A stretch of 38,070 bases of DNA from Folioceros fuciformis (lineage: Eukaryota; Anthocerotophyta; Anthocerotopsida; Anthocerotales), in NCBI GenBank assembly GCA_049999805.1, contig JBNGIO010005930.1:1-38070 (forward strand). Reading direction: 5' to 3'. The notes beneath the pieces are model-generated. The model searched no databases. It worked only from the letters and a program-made list of their open reading frames with translations, and was not told where the DNA came from. Made by a program: the position numbers and the translations under genes. This document shows, piece after piece, positions 1 to 13,228 of this stretch (position 1 is its first letter; each line of letters opens with the position of its first letter).

Positions 1-915
1 TGACCATCTTGAGGAAGATCCATTCCAAGCCACAACGCATACTCCTCAAGTTCTACATTATGAGGCTAAAGTTAAAAAAGTTCATGAAAATTCAAATCCT
101 TTATGTTGATTAAAGGGAATGAATAAGAGTGTAAGCAATATATTTTTATATATCTTCAGAAGGATAGAAAAAATATTTTGACCATGAATATAGAACTTTC
201 TGTAAATATATTATCAAAAGTTTTCTTAGCACAACTTCTTCATAGATTTGGTCTCCAAATTTTATTTCTAAAAATTTAGACTAAAATACATCATGTTGTA
301 ACAGAAGGATCAACATTCAATATGCACCTTCCTTGGAAGGTTCATATAGTTCTTCTATTTCTTCTTCAAGTATCGTATTGGAGTTATCTTCAGTGCTCAT
401 GTTTCGTTTCTTTGTAAGGCCACAATTCTGTTCACCTCAACTTAGTTATACTAGGTTTGACAACAAATATGTCCATGAGTGCAATAATATCTTCCATCTC
501 AAATGCATGCCTACAAGTTCCTTGGAGCAAAGTTTTGTATCACCCACAAAGTATCACCTTTGTAACAAAGATAGACCTAGAGGATGAAGCCAAAAACTTA
601 AGTTTTTGTCAAGGAATTAAGAGATAACCTAACTTTCTATAGTCAAAACATCTAATACCTAAAAACTTTACCTGACCTCAATTTATACTATTGTTTTAGG
701 TAGATAATATTAAAATCTATAATTTTACAAAATACCCAGATCTTAAAACAGTCACAAAATATTTCATTTCTTAAATGGAAAGAGTCTAAAAATGATTTTT
801 TTAATAAATTATCACTTTTTTACTTGCTTTTACTAAGAAAAATGATTTTTCAATTTACAACTACAAATAGCCTAGAAAAGGAAAACAGTGATATTGCAAT
901 GAGATTGCATAAGAG
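1..915. other. AT-rich sequence, no gene recognised
   Basis: The stretch is strongly AT-rich. A reading frame open from the left edge (2-109, plus) ends in TGA and could be the tail of a gene or mobile element cut by the window. It is too short to identify. The 84-codon frame at 333-587 has no family resemblance that I can see and is serine-rich by composition. I see no RNA gene here. Confidence 0.5.
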
Positions 916-1015
916 NNNNNNNNNNNNNNNNNNNNNNNNNNNNNNNNNNNNNNNNNNNNNNNNNNNNNNNNNNNNNNNNNNNNNNNNNNNNNNNNNNNNN
1001 NNNNNNNNNNNNNNN
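916..1015. other. Assembly gap (100 N)
   Basis: Exactly 100 N characters, the conventional size for a gap of unknown length. Sequence on both sides is AT-rich and shows no repeat that bridges it. Confidence 0.99.
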
Positions 1016-1348
1016 TAGACATAGTATTATTAATATTAAATCATATTAAATCACCAAAAAAATTATTTATATATACATCATACAATTTTTTATGAAGTTT
1101 TACAAAATAGATTTATCACTCTTAATACTGATCTATATAGTTTTTTATGTATGTATATATTGGCAATCTATACAACCATAGCAAGTATAACTTCAAGTAG
1201 AACTACAAGTAGAAGTATGTCGCAAGATTGGCCCAATGGAAATACAAGTAGGATGCTCAACAAACATAATTATTATAAATAAGTAAAAATCTTTAAATAA
1301 AATACTACTACAAAAACTTGCAAACACGGGTAGTACTATTTCTAAGGC
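1016..1348. other. AT-rich sequence between gaps, nothing recognised
   Basis: About 330 bases of AT-rich DNA between two 100-N gaps. No open frame or RNA gene stands out. Its last ten bases match the start of the short tandem unit found directly after the next gap. Confidence 0.5.
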
Positions 1349-1448
1349 NNNNNNNNNNNNNNNNNNNNNNNNNNNNNNNNNNNNNNNNNNNNNNNNNNNN
1401 NNNNNNNNNNNNNNNNNNNNNNNNNNNNNNNNNNNNNNNNNNNNNNNN
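1349..1448. other. Assembly gap (100 N) inside a short tandem repeat
   Basis: Exactly 100 N. The unit ttctaaggcttaaaacatct appears just right of the gap with a 28-bp period (the ggcttaaaac core starts at 1449 and 1477), and the left flank ends in tttctaaggc. The gap therefore probably lies in a short tandem array that did not assemble. Confidence 0.9.
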
Positions 1449-1500
1449 GGCTTAAAACATCTATACAGATTTCTAAGGCTTAAAACATCTATACAAAATC

Positions 1501-4380
<2,880 letters not shown>

Positions 4381-4514
4381 AAGGGTTACCAGCTTGAGGA
4401 AGGTAGGCTAAAGACTGCGGAAGGTAGACCTACTGACTTGAGGAAGGGCTCGACGAAGGACGGCTGGCTCTCCCCACGAAAGATGACCTATCAAACTTTA
4501 GAATTACACTTAAA

Positions 4515-5100
4515 TGTATTTTCTATTATTAAAAATGACATGAAAGTTTGATTACTCCAAAGATTGGAAGAACACCATAAGTTAGCCCATTCGAATATCA
4601 TTCTCAAAACCTATTGGAAGAACACCATAAGTTAGCCCATTCGAATATCATTCTCAAAACCTACCTACTACTTCCAAAATATCATGATGTGGAATAACAA
4701 AAAGCTTACTATCACGAGTGCCGAACAAGTTGCATGACTTGCACTTGGCCGAACAAGTTGCATGACTTGCACTTGGTACTATTTTAAAAACCGTGTTGGC
4801 CAATGCTCTTTGCAAAGCAATGGATATGCGTTGTCCAAAGAAAGCCACCACAAAGGAAATAGGTAGAACCCCATTCCTATGCCTCTGATAAACCTTGGCC
4901 CACTCCTTGATGCACCTTGAGAAGTCCTTGCGCATAGCCCCATGAGTCTCAAAAGCAAGGGAGATGAAAATATGCTCGTCTTACGGGGGAGAATACCTAT
5001 GGACTTTGGCACTTGCACAACCCTCTACTACCCATCCAAGGGAGTTGATGATGACAAGCTCGCAAATCGATTCTCTAAACGAAATCTCATCGTGGTGGTA
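4515..5100 (-). repeat. Dispersed retroelement-like repeat, copy A
   Basis: This stretch is alignable by eye with 17452-17975 over most of its length. Both start near gtattttctat, pass through a shared run around atgatgtggaataacaaaa, and end near the motif gttgatgatgaca. On the minus strand both encode a related peptide with KDFSR-IKE-AKVYQ, VVAFF-QR-SIALQRALAN and THGAM. That layout (a hydrophobic stretch, ETHGA-like motif, then QR-SIALQRA) resembles the C-terminal region of some retroelement reverse transcriptase proteins, but I cannot name the family with certainty. The frame is broken, so the copy is a relic. Confidence 0.55.
4563..4662. repeat. 50-bp perfect tandem duplication
   Basis: Two identical 50-bp units (4563-4612 and 4613-4662) follow each other. 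A second small tandem pair of 28 bp lies at 4721-4748 and 4749-4776. Both fall inside repeat copy A and are absent from copy B, so they are recent local slippage or repair events. Confidence 0.95.
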
Positions 5101-5579
5101 AAAGTAACTTTAGAATAGTTATTGATCTGCTATACTCTTACCGCCCATCCAAAGGAGTTGATGATGACATGCTCACAAATCGATTCCCTAAGCGAAATCG
5201 CTTCACTAAAGTCCACAACAACCTTTTTCTTCTTCTTGCGCACTGCCATCATGCCAAACACCTTATCTTCATCAAAGTCAGAGAACAAAATTCTTTGCTC
5301 TGTCCTACCGGCCATGTTGGCCAGCTCCTTCAATAGCAAAATTCCTGTCCATTAGAAAACATCAGCCTATCTCTTGGCACTGCCTTCTACAACACCCAAC
5401 CTTCTCGGATCGCAGCTATCTCCTGGGTTGGATGATGCATGACTGCCGCCTCTTCCTCCAATCTCCAGCGTGCCAAAGTCTCCTCCAATACCATATCCTT
5501 ATTCCCAACAAGGTGGATTGTTAATGTGGTAAAATCAAGATGGAAAATTCTCCCAACTTGGCAATGTAATAGACCGCAA
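5101..5579 (-). repeat. Older repeat DNA into which the copia element inserted
   Basis: The segment around 5142-5210 repeats part of copy A (the run with gttgatgatgaca and cacaaatcgatt), giving a diverged partial duplication. Beyond it a minus-strand frame (5130-5339) reads EDKVFGMMAVRKKKKK followed by VVVDFSEA and CEHVIINS, which continues into the peptide of the dispersed repeat. This looks like the upstream part of the same dead retroelement. The copia element interrupts it at 5580, and the interrupted sequence resumes at 12166. Confidence 0.4.
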
Positions 5580-5793
5580 TGTTAGAGCATATATAGTGTC
5601 CCTAACTATATTTAAACATAAGTGCTAGGTAAACACAGACGAAACGGCACGATTGTTTGAGGGTAAATTGGTTAGGCGGATAAACTGCTATTTAAGCAGT
5701 AACGCTGTTGTAAAACTTGATTTATTATTCAATATTAAAACACATAGAGAACTATTCCTATAATTGTTATGCTCCCTAATCACTTTGTTCTTA
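5580..5793 (+). repeat. 5' LTR of the copia element
   Basis: A 214-bp LTR beginning TGTTAGAGCATATATAG and ending TTCTTA; the right LTR ends TTCTCA, so the canonical terminal CA has mutated here to TA. Most differences from the right LTR are transitions (G/A or C/T). A TATTTAA run inside could serve as the core promoter, but I cannot confirm that. Confidence 0.96.
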
Positions 5794-5805
5794 TGGTATC
5801 AGGGC
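5794..5805 (+). other. Primer-binding site for initiator tRNA-Met
   Basis: TGGTATCAGGGC directly follows the 5' LTR. Plant copia elements carry TGGTATCAGAGC here, complementary to the 3' end of initiator tRNA-Met; one base differs. It marks where minus-strand DNA synthesis would start and confirms the LTR end. Confidence 0.93.
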
Positions 5806-7026
5806 CATGCTGAAACCTCTAGAGGAATCCTGGAACCATGCTGAGGCAAGGTGCTCCCAGTAGGGGCAGATTGGAGTGCACGACTGAAAGGGGACTCACC
5901 GCCGTAGGCTGCCCATATGATCACTCGTCGCACCTCTTAGCAAAAGTGCGCGCGCCCCTAGGAGAGGGAGAGCCCTGGCGCCCGCGGCGGCAGTTCCCTC
6001 CTTCCCAGTGCTAGCAATTCCCCCTGCAACGAGACCGCACCTCCGGCACCCACTGTTCCTACGAACACTCCATGCCAGCGTGCTACTCGCTCAACGCTTG
6101 GGGGCCCTTGCCAGCACCTAGAACACCTACCACACACCAGCGCAACGCAGACATCAACCCACACAAAGGGCTGAGGAAGATTCTTGACAGGTCCCACAGT
6201 ATTCTCAGCCGCGTGGAGGGATTGTTGTCCAGTTTGCTCTCGTATCAAGCTTCCTCCAGAATCCACGCTCAACGCTCCGACCCCGAACTTAAGACCCCTG
6301 AATCTCCCACCTCTGACAAAATCTGTGAGAGCATCCGCCAGGTTGCAGATTTCCTCAAGAACCTTGATCAACAGAGGCGAAATTCAGGGGATTTGCCTAC
6401 CAAGTCGAGATCAGATGGCCTTCGGCCCTAGACACTTCCGATGCCAGGGAGCACCGACCCGGGTGAATGGGCAGGTTTGGCGTCCCAGACGCGAACCGGT
6501 GCGATGCGCTCCACACCCCTTGCCGAGATCGACCTCGACGCCACCCCGTTGGACCACCTAGTGAACCTCTTCATGTTGCTGGGACATGACAGTTAGTAAC
6601 GGCCTACCTAGACCCAAACCCTAAGGCCCACCCCTTCGATCCGCACCCTTGGAAATAATAGCAATAAGAACATTATTTCCCCATCCGGTCCTAACAGGCT
6701 GCATTAGCTCCCTCATCACCCTAGGTGTACCCATGCTGCGGTCATCAGTGGCGAAGCCTTCAACTGGGCACAGGACTAAGAAGCCACCACCCCGATGGCA
6801 TCCGAACTCTGTGCCCAGCTAGGCTCCGCCACCTACGTCCCAGCATCAGCTAATAAGGGAACGAGAGTATAATAGCAGGAGTCACATGCACACCTACCCC
6901 CTCGTACCACCGTAGCCATAGCTCCCTTGGTCGGTGTAGGCGTACATGGTCACCCCTGCACAACTCAACTCCCTTATCAGTGGTTTCCATCACCTTTCTT
7001 TACATACCCCAGCCCAACAATGAGCA
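5806..7026 (+). other. Copia leader region, no coding domain recognised
   Basis: About 1.2 kb between the primer-binding site and the gag start. It is GC-richer than the DNA outside the element. Several frames are open for 100-140 codons (for example 6072-6431 plus), but none resembles a gag or other known domain. I regard it as untranslated leader. Its length is unusual for a copia element of 6.6 kb. Confidence 0.6.
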
Positions 7027-7880
7027 ATGGCAGCATCGTCAAGCACACCTACCTTCATCTCAGGACTCAAGGAGAAGGACAGGTTTAAGGGGTTTGGCTA
7101 CACTGTGTGGAGAGTCAGGATGAAGGCACCTTGCTGGCCAGGGGAGTCTGGGCTGTCGTTGACGGTTCCTACCCCAACACCAGTCCTACCCCCACAGCCG
7201 ACGAAATTGCCAAGTGGGAACAACATAATGCCATTGCTGTTGCTCTAATTATAGGTGGGCTGGACGCAAACTTGGTCCCAGAGGTAGAGTACCTCACATT
7301 TGCACATGGCATGTGGGACCAATTAGAAAAGACATACAAAATCCAAAACATGATGACGCTATGTGCAGTTAGGCAAGAGTTCTTCTCACTTAAAATGAAA
7401 GAGGGAGAAAAGGTGGTCTCACATGTTAGCAAGTTCCGGCACTTACGTGCCCAACTCACTGCGATGACAGGAGAGAAGATGTCAGAGGTGGATGCTATCG
7501 CCCAACTGCTAAGTAGTCTTCCTGCCTCCTACAGACCTTCATTACGAGCCAAAACGGCCCCATACGCGCTACCGCAGCTGCCTCTAGCCAGACAGCGACC
7601 ATCACCTTGGAGGAGGTGATTGGTGCGCTATTCCAGGAAGAGCAGAGTTGCGCCTTCTCATCCACCTTCAGGAACAAGGGAGAGAAGGTATTAGCCACAA
7701 ACTTCTGCAAGGGAAGAACCAGACCTAGAAGCACAACAATGTAGGGACAGAGGGGGGAACCTTCAAGCCCTATCATGAAACCTGGCAACTGCCATTGGTG
7801 TGGCCTCCCCGGCCACTGGGCCAAAGAATGCCGGAAAAGAAGGGCCGGTGAGCCCTTCAGACAGCAAAAACCAGCTGCAA
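7027..7880 (+). pseudogene. Copia gag, frameshifted
   Basis: The frame starts with MAASSSTP and continues FKGFGYTVWRVRM, the usual opening of a copia capsid domain. It then shifts frame near 7130 into LLARGVWAVVDGS and follows UBN2-type gag through WDQLEKTY, KMKEGEKVVSHVSKFRHLRAQL and LLSSLPASYRP. A second shift near 7580 and a TAG at 7742 precede the zinc knuckle CHWCGLPGHWAKEC (CX2CX4HX4C, about 7787-7828). The product would package the element RNA. The breaks prevent a full-length protein. Confidence 0.92.
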
Positions 7881-8400
7881 ACGTGGCCGTGAGGCAAAAC
7901 AAACCAAGAGACTCGAAGGCTCCCGTGAAGATACTGGCAGTCTGCTTGTCCAGCACTCTCAGTGATGACAGCTGCTGGTACCTCGACTCCGGGGCGACGA
8001 CCCATATCTGCAAGAAAAGGCACCTCTTTAGTACCCTTGACCTAACACAAAAAGGTGGTCAAGTATTTCTTGCAGATGAGCAAAGCAAGAAAAGTCTCCG
8101 CATTGAGGGCAAGGGTACCTGTGTCTTCAGCCTCCCTGATGGCACTGAACTAACCTTGACAGATGTCATTTATGTCCCAGGCATGGCCAAGAACCTTATG
8201 TCCATGAGCCAGCTCATGAGACCGCGGGTCTTCTACATGCACGCAGACTCTAAGCACTGCTGCTTCTACAGGAAGTCATCTCCCCACACATGTGCTTTTG
8301 AGGGACTGCCTGAGAGCAACCTATACAGGCTTAACATCACCTGTTACAGTTCAGACCCGCACACAAAGGCCGTCCACTCAACCACAGGTCCTAACCTAAG
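7881..8400 (+). pseudogene. Copia aspartic protease region
   Basis: WYLDSGATTHIC (about 7976-8011) carries the DSGA active-site motif of retroviral-type aspartic protease, which would cleave the polyprotein. It continues through LTDVIYVPGMAKNLMSMSQL, the usual end of the protease domain. This piece lies in the same open frame as the zinc knuckle and has no internal stop, so the domain itself is well preserved inside a broken polyprotein. Confidence 0.9.
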
Positions 8401-9290
8401 TCAGGCACAGAAGGCCCTGTTGTGGCATGCCCGCCTAAGACACGTTAATAGGTCGAAGCTTATTAACATGTCAGCCCTAGAGTGCCACCGAGAACCTCTG
8501 CCCAAATGCTTCAAGTAGTTACCTGTGTGCGAATCATGCATCCTTGCTAAGCAAAAGGAATCATCATTTCTTGATTCACCTGCATAGAGGGCCACCCGAG
8601 TCCTTGAGTTAGTCCACGCAGACATCTCAGGCAAAGTTCATGAGCCCTCCCTTGGAGGTGCTCGTTACTATCTAACAGTCACTGATGACTATAGCCGCTA
8701 CACGTGGACCTGCCCCATGCAGCTGAAATGTGACACCTATGCCTGCTTCAAGGAATGGCTCACCATAGCCCAGAGGCAGTTAGGAAGCTCTTGAAGACCC
8801 TCAGAACTGATAACGACACTGAATTTGTCAACTCATCCTTTAATGACCTCTTGCAGGCTTCAGGAATCTTGCGCCAGCTTATAGTGCCCTACACACCTCA
8901 ATAGAACGGTGTGTCAGAACGCAAGAACCAAACCCTGCTTTCAATGACAAGAAGCATGCTCTTATGGGCAAACTTACCACAGGGCTATTGGGCCGAGGCC
9001 ATAGTGGCGACGACCTACATCCTTAATCATGTTATCACCAGCACTGTCCCGACCAAGACTCCCTTTGAGGTATTCTGGAACAAGAAGCCCAACCTTCTGC
9101 ACCTTCAAGTCTTCAGATCTCACGCCTATGCCCATATCCCTGCAGAGAAAAGACACAAGTTGGACAACTGCTCATAGGTACTTATCTTGGTTGGCTACAG
9201 CGAGCACTCTAAGGCATACAAGTTATATAACCCTGATGCCGACATCATTATGCTCGCAAGGAGTGTTACCTTCATAGAGCCTTGTACTCC
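8401..9290 (+). pseudogene. Copia integrase, interrupted
   Basis: A GAG-pre-integrase motif (LLWHARLRHVNRSKL) is followed by CESC, completing the HHCC zinc site. The catalytic core shows HADISG (first Asp), TDNDTEF (second Asp; the family has TDNGTEF) and NGVSERKN (Glu). TAG codons at 8516, 8585, 8902 and 9175 interrupt it. At 8902 the family almost always has PQQNGV, so a glutamine codon was lost. A frameshift lies near 8775. It would insert the cDNA into the genome if intact. Confidence 0.92.
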
Positions 9291-9737
9291 CGCCTCAGGG
9301 GAACCTTCTCCAGTGGCCCCAATCCAGCCAACTGACCGACCCTTTGTCTTCCCCGCTGGCGCTGACAAACCTGCACAGGCAGCACCACTTCCTATTACGG
9401 TACCACCTGATGGCATCCCTACTGATCCCACTGCCTTAGCCCCTGCTGCAGCCTCGCACAACCTGTCTTGGATGCAGAGGGGGAATTGGGGACAGCTGAC
9501 CTGGGGATGGCTGACAATGCAGCTGAGCCAGCTGACCCTCCTGAGCCTCCAACCCAAGTTGCCTCCGAGCCTGCGCCCGGGCCTGACCCCCCCCCCCGCC
9601 GCTCCATGCGCCACAGACCTCCCCCATCTAAATGGAGGGAGCCACCTTATGCCTCCACGGACTTCCGGACACACACAATTCCTGCACTCAGCCCAGGCTC
9701 ACCCTTACCTGAAGAACCCACTACACTCTCTTAGGCA
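9291..9737 (+). pseudogene. Copia linker between integrase and reverse transcriptase
   Basis: The segment is rich in proline and alanine. A frame change near 9450 moves into DAEGELGTADLGMAD, and a run of ten C bases near 9590 encodes PPP before RRSMRHRPP. Copia elements normally have such an unstructured PPRRS-containing linker here. A TAG at 9732 ends the frame just before the reverse transcriptase. Confidence 0.75.
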
Positions 9738-10590
9738 TTTAGTAACCTTGAGTGTGAGCAATGGCGGTCAGCAGTTGCGGACAAATACAAATCTCTGGTA
9801 AAGAACAATACCTGGACCCTTGTCGACCTCCCACCTGGCAAGAAGGCCATATCCTACAAGTGGACATTTAAACTTAAGCTAAATGCCAAGGGAGAAGTTG
9901 CTAGATTCAAAGCACGGCTGGTGGCTAGGGGGTTCACTCAGGTGGAGGGCTGGACTACCAAGAAACGTTCTCACCTGTAGTCCGGAGCTAGTCTATCCGC
10001 CTCATCCTCCCCTATGCCACAGAATTCGACCTGGACCTCCAACAAATGGATGTATGCACAGCCTTCCTGTATGGGGCCCTTGACGAGGAACTGTACATGA
10101 TCTAGCCCGAAGCCTACCAAGACCCTGCACACCCACACAAAGTGTTAAGGCTACTGAAGTGTATCTACGGGTTGAAACAAAGTGGGAGAGTATGGTACCT
10201 CACCATGCACGAGTACCTGTAGAGTATCAACTTCACTCAAAATACTGCCGACACTAATGTGTACAAGCTGGTGGTAGGACCCTCGGTTGTGCTACTTGCC
10301 CTATATGTGGACAATTTGATACTTGCCACAAATGACCAAAAATTGTTAGCAAAAGTGAAGACACAACTACACAAGAGGTTTGACATGAAGGACATTGGAG
10401 GATTGAAATATTGTCTAGGCGTTCAGCTCCTACGCGCACGAGATGCTGGTATTACGTACATCCACCAAAGCAAGTACATCAGCGAGATCCTACTGAAGTA
10501 TCATCTCGATCAAGCCAGACCTGCCACCACACCCTATGTTGTGGGCACCAAGCTCACTCGCCAATAGAGCCCACAGACACCTGATGAACT
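9738..10590 (+). pseudogene. Copia reverse transcriptase, interrupted
   Basis: The domain begins NNTWTLVDLPPGKKAISYKW and continues FKARLVARGFTQVEG, then shifts frame near 9955 into DYQETFSPVV, TAFLYGALDEELYM and KCIYGLKQSGRVWY. The catalytic box reads LYVDN at about 10304-10318, where the family has YVDD; the second aspartate codon is now AAT. TAG codons stand at 9989, 10103, 10220 and 10565. At 10103 (family: QPE) and at 10220 a glutamine codon is the likely ancestor. The enzyme would be dead even without the stops. Confidence 0.94.
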
Positions 10591-11297
10591 GAAAGACATG
10601 GAAGGCGTACCCTACAAGCAAGCCGTTGGCAGTCTGATCTTCGTCGCCAACTGGACCAGGCCTGATGTACAGTACTCAGTTAGTACCATATCACATGTCC
10701 TAGACTGCCCTGGGAGAGTACACTGGACAGCAGTGAAACGGATTTTCCGCTACCTCAAGGGCACAACACATTACGGTCTCATGTACCAGAGGAGTGGAAA
10801 TCAGCAGCTCAACTTATCTGGCTACTCAGATGCAGACTGGGCGTCCGACTCTGACTCCAGACGCAACATCTCTTCCTATTGCTTCTTGCTTGCATCTGCA
10901 GCAGTCACCTGGAGCAGCAAGAAATAAGCCACTATTGCTCTTAGCTCCACCGAAGCCGAATACAAGTCACTAACGGAAGTAGCCAAGGAGGTAGAATGGG
11001 AGAGGGTTTCTTTTAGACCTTGGTCACCCGCAGACCAACCCAACTCTCATCCTATGTGACAACACTTCAGCTCTGGAGCTAGTAGCAAGGCCAACCTTCC
11101 ACGCCAGACCAAAACATATAGAGATACAACACCACTACATACGCGATGTGGTGTCCAGAGGTATCATCAAGGTCAGCTACACCACCATTGAGGCGAACAC
11201 AACGGACATATTTACTAAAGGCCTACCAAAGCACGCTCACTACTTGCACATGAGAGGGCTGGGCCTAGGTGACTTCTCTGCCTATCTTGAACCCTGA
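10591..11297 (+). pseudogene. Copia RNase H and polyprotein C terminus
   Basis: GSLIFVANWTRPDVQYSVST is followed by RNase H motifs SGYSDADWASD and ALSSTEAEYKSL. Between them WSSKK is followed by TAA at 10925, where the family has SSKKQ. After a frameshift near 11010 the end reads CDNTSALELV, ARPKHIEIQHHYIRD and TTDIFTKGLPKHAH, the standard copia C terminus, and stops in TGA at 11295-11297. Confidence 0.93.
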
Positions 11298-11942
11298 TAG
11301 GATACGGCGGACGAGAGGGGGAAACTTGGGGTGCCGCCCGCTGGTCGACCCCCACACTAAAAACATGCCTACCGCCCTCTCGTCGGCCAAGGCAACGCGA
11401 CCCTCGCACCCGCTAGCTGCGCAAAGAAAAACATCAGACCACAAAAAGAAGCCAGGGGACATACAAGAACACCAGCGCAGTCATCCACTCACCAGACAGA
11501 TGAAGCTACGACGCCAATACAATCGTCCCAAGCACACATCAACCATGTTCCTCAAGCCACTGCTCACAAGTCTACGAAGGAGGAAGCCAAGTCGCAATGT
11601 GAGCATTCTCTCACAGGCACTGCGACACTATGCACCCCACACCGACCTTCACAAATTGCGACCCTCGAGCTCCGAAAGGTAGGTGCCCACAAAACGACCC
11701 TGGTCGAACAGTGACAGCACTGCCCTAGCGCCATCCCGCAGCATCAATTGCACACTACGGGCGCCATACAGACGTCGGCCACTCGCAAGTCGGATCTCCA
11801 AAGACGGCGCACAAGCACCTCCGCCCGCCTCTGAGAACCCTCAGTCCTGCACTCGCAGAATGAGGTAGCGCCCACCCTACACCCAGGTCACTATGAGTAC
11901 GGCGACGCCTGCCCTAAACCTAAAGCCGTTAGCATCTGGTTT
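11298..11942 (+). other. Copia 3' untranslated region
   Basis: About 650 bases between the end of pol and the polypurine tract. Open frames exist (for example 11269-11682), but they show no domain and have skewed composition. I see no envelope-like or extra gene here. Confidence 0.6.
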
Positions 11943-11951
11943 AAGAGGGGG
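11943..11951 (+). other. Polypurine tract
   Basis: AAGAGGGGG directly abuts the 3' LTR start. This is the plus-strand priming site and fixes the LTR border. Confidence 0.93.
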
Positions 11952-12165
11952 TGTTAGAGCATATATAGTATCCCTAACTATATTTAAACATAAGTGCTAG
12001 GTAAACACAAACGAAACGGCACGACTGTTTGAGGGTAAATTGGTTAGGTGGACAAACTACTATTTAAGCAGTAACGTTGTTGTAAAACTTGATTTATTAT
12101 TCAATTGTAAAACACATAGAGAACTATTCCTAGAATTGTGATGCTCCCTAATCACTTTGTTCTCA
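11952..12165 (+). repeat. 3' LTR of the copia element
   Basis: The 214-bp partner of the left LTR, starting TGTTAGAGCA and ending TTCTCA. It retains the canonical CA end that the left copy has lost. It is followed by CACAA, the right half of the target-site duplication. Confidence 0.96.
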
Positions 12166-13228
12166 CACAAGAACCTCCAGGAGACAAAGACACAGTAGGT
12201 ACGAAGTATGGCTATCTATTAGAACAAGACAAACATCAACAATCCGAGAATTCATGGCTGGGTAGTCCACATATAGCTTCAACCACTCCCTCTCGGCAAC
12301 ATTGAGTGAAGGTGCGATCTAAATTTTGTTGCACCACCAAAGTCTAACAGACCATAACAAAAGTCATAGCTCCCATCTACATGGAACCAATTATGTATCC
12401 GGATTTGTACAACACTAGGCCATAGAAGCAACTGATTAATAAAAAATGAAAGTAGGCACCCCCGTTTCTGGCTATCACTTGCCTTGATTTGCCCTTTCTA
12501 CTACATTTACCAACATTTGGTTTGCTAGTAATGTTCAGTAAGGGCTCCTACCTTGTTAACCTCTTATCCTTTGGCCCAAACGTGCATTCATGTATTCAGT
12601 TGGGATGTTGTCGGCAACTTTGTTTGCTCTTTGTTGAAGGCTCTTCCATTAATCCCGATGGACGAATTTGGTTGGGAACATGGTGTTGATCTGCTCTATG
12701 TCAAGAAAATCGACCACCCTATTCGCTAGGACATGGGCGATCTTCAGTGATGAAACTTTCGATTGTGTGGTGTGGATCGAGGGAATCCACTCCAAGGATT
12801 CCTTGGTAAAAGGGCCTCAAGGAGGGGACTACATGAAAAATGGACAGCTCGCTCCTACACTCTCCATGGTGGTCTATTTCCTACAGCATTATTAGCACCA
12901 CAGTGAACTATCCCTTTCTGAATACTGACAAGGAAATGCATCCCCAATTGTGAGCTACCTACTACACTAGAGCGTGCCAACCTCCTTCGCGATCCAAAAC
13001 CCTTGGGCCACTTATGCACGCGAGGAATGCAACGGACTCATGGAGCACACTTAGCTTCACGTGCCTCTTCCGACACGCACGACGCATGACTTGAGTTTCA
13101 AGTGCCAGGGTAAGGCCACATTTTAGATTGGTATATCTACGGTTGTTTGTATACACAAATTGTACAGGGCTACGTATGATGAACACTCTCGGCGTCGATT
13201 AGGCCTCTCCCGCCGGTGTCGGCATGAG
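12166..13228. other. Unassigned sequence right of the copia element
   Basis: About 1.06 kb that once adjoined 5579. No family is recognised in either strand. Short frames at 12489-12689 and 12668-12895 are not supported by any motif. Given its left partner, some of it is probably the same older retroelement relic. Confidence 0.4.

Larger units (their letters stand above)
5580..12165 (+). mobile_element. Full-length but inactive Ty1/copia LTR retrotransposon
   Basis: The element is bounded by two 214-bp LTRs (5580-5793 and 11952-12165) starting TGTTAGAGCA. Flanking pentamers CGCAA (5575-5579) and CACAA (12166-12170) are a target-site duplication with one C-to-T/G-to-A type change. Inside lie a primer-binding site matching initiator tRNA-Met, gag with a CCHC knuckle, protease, integrase, reverse transcriptase and RNase H in copia order, then a polypurine tract. 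By my count about 12 of 214 LTR positions differ, so the insertion is not recent. About eleven in-frame stops and roughly six frameshifts make it non-autonomous. It disrupts older repeat DNA and no host gene. Confidence 0.97.
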
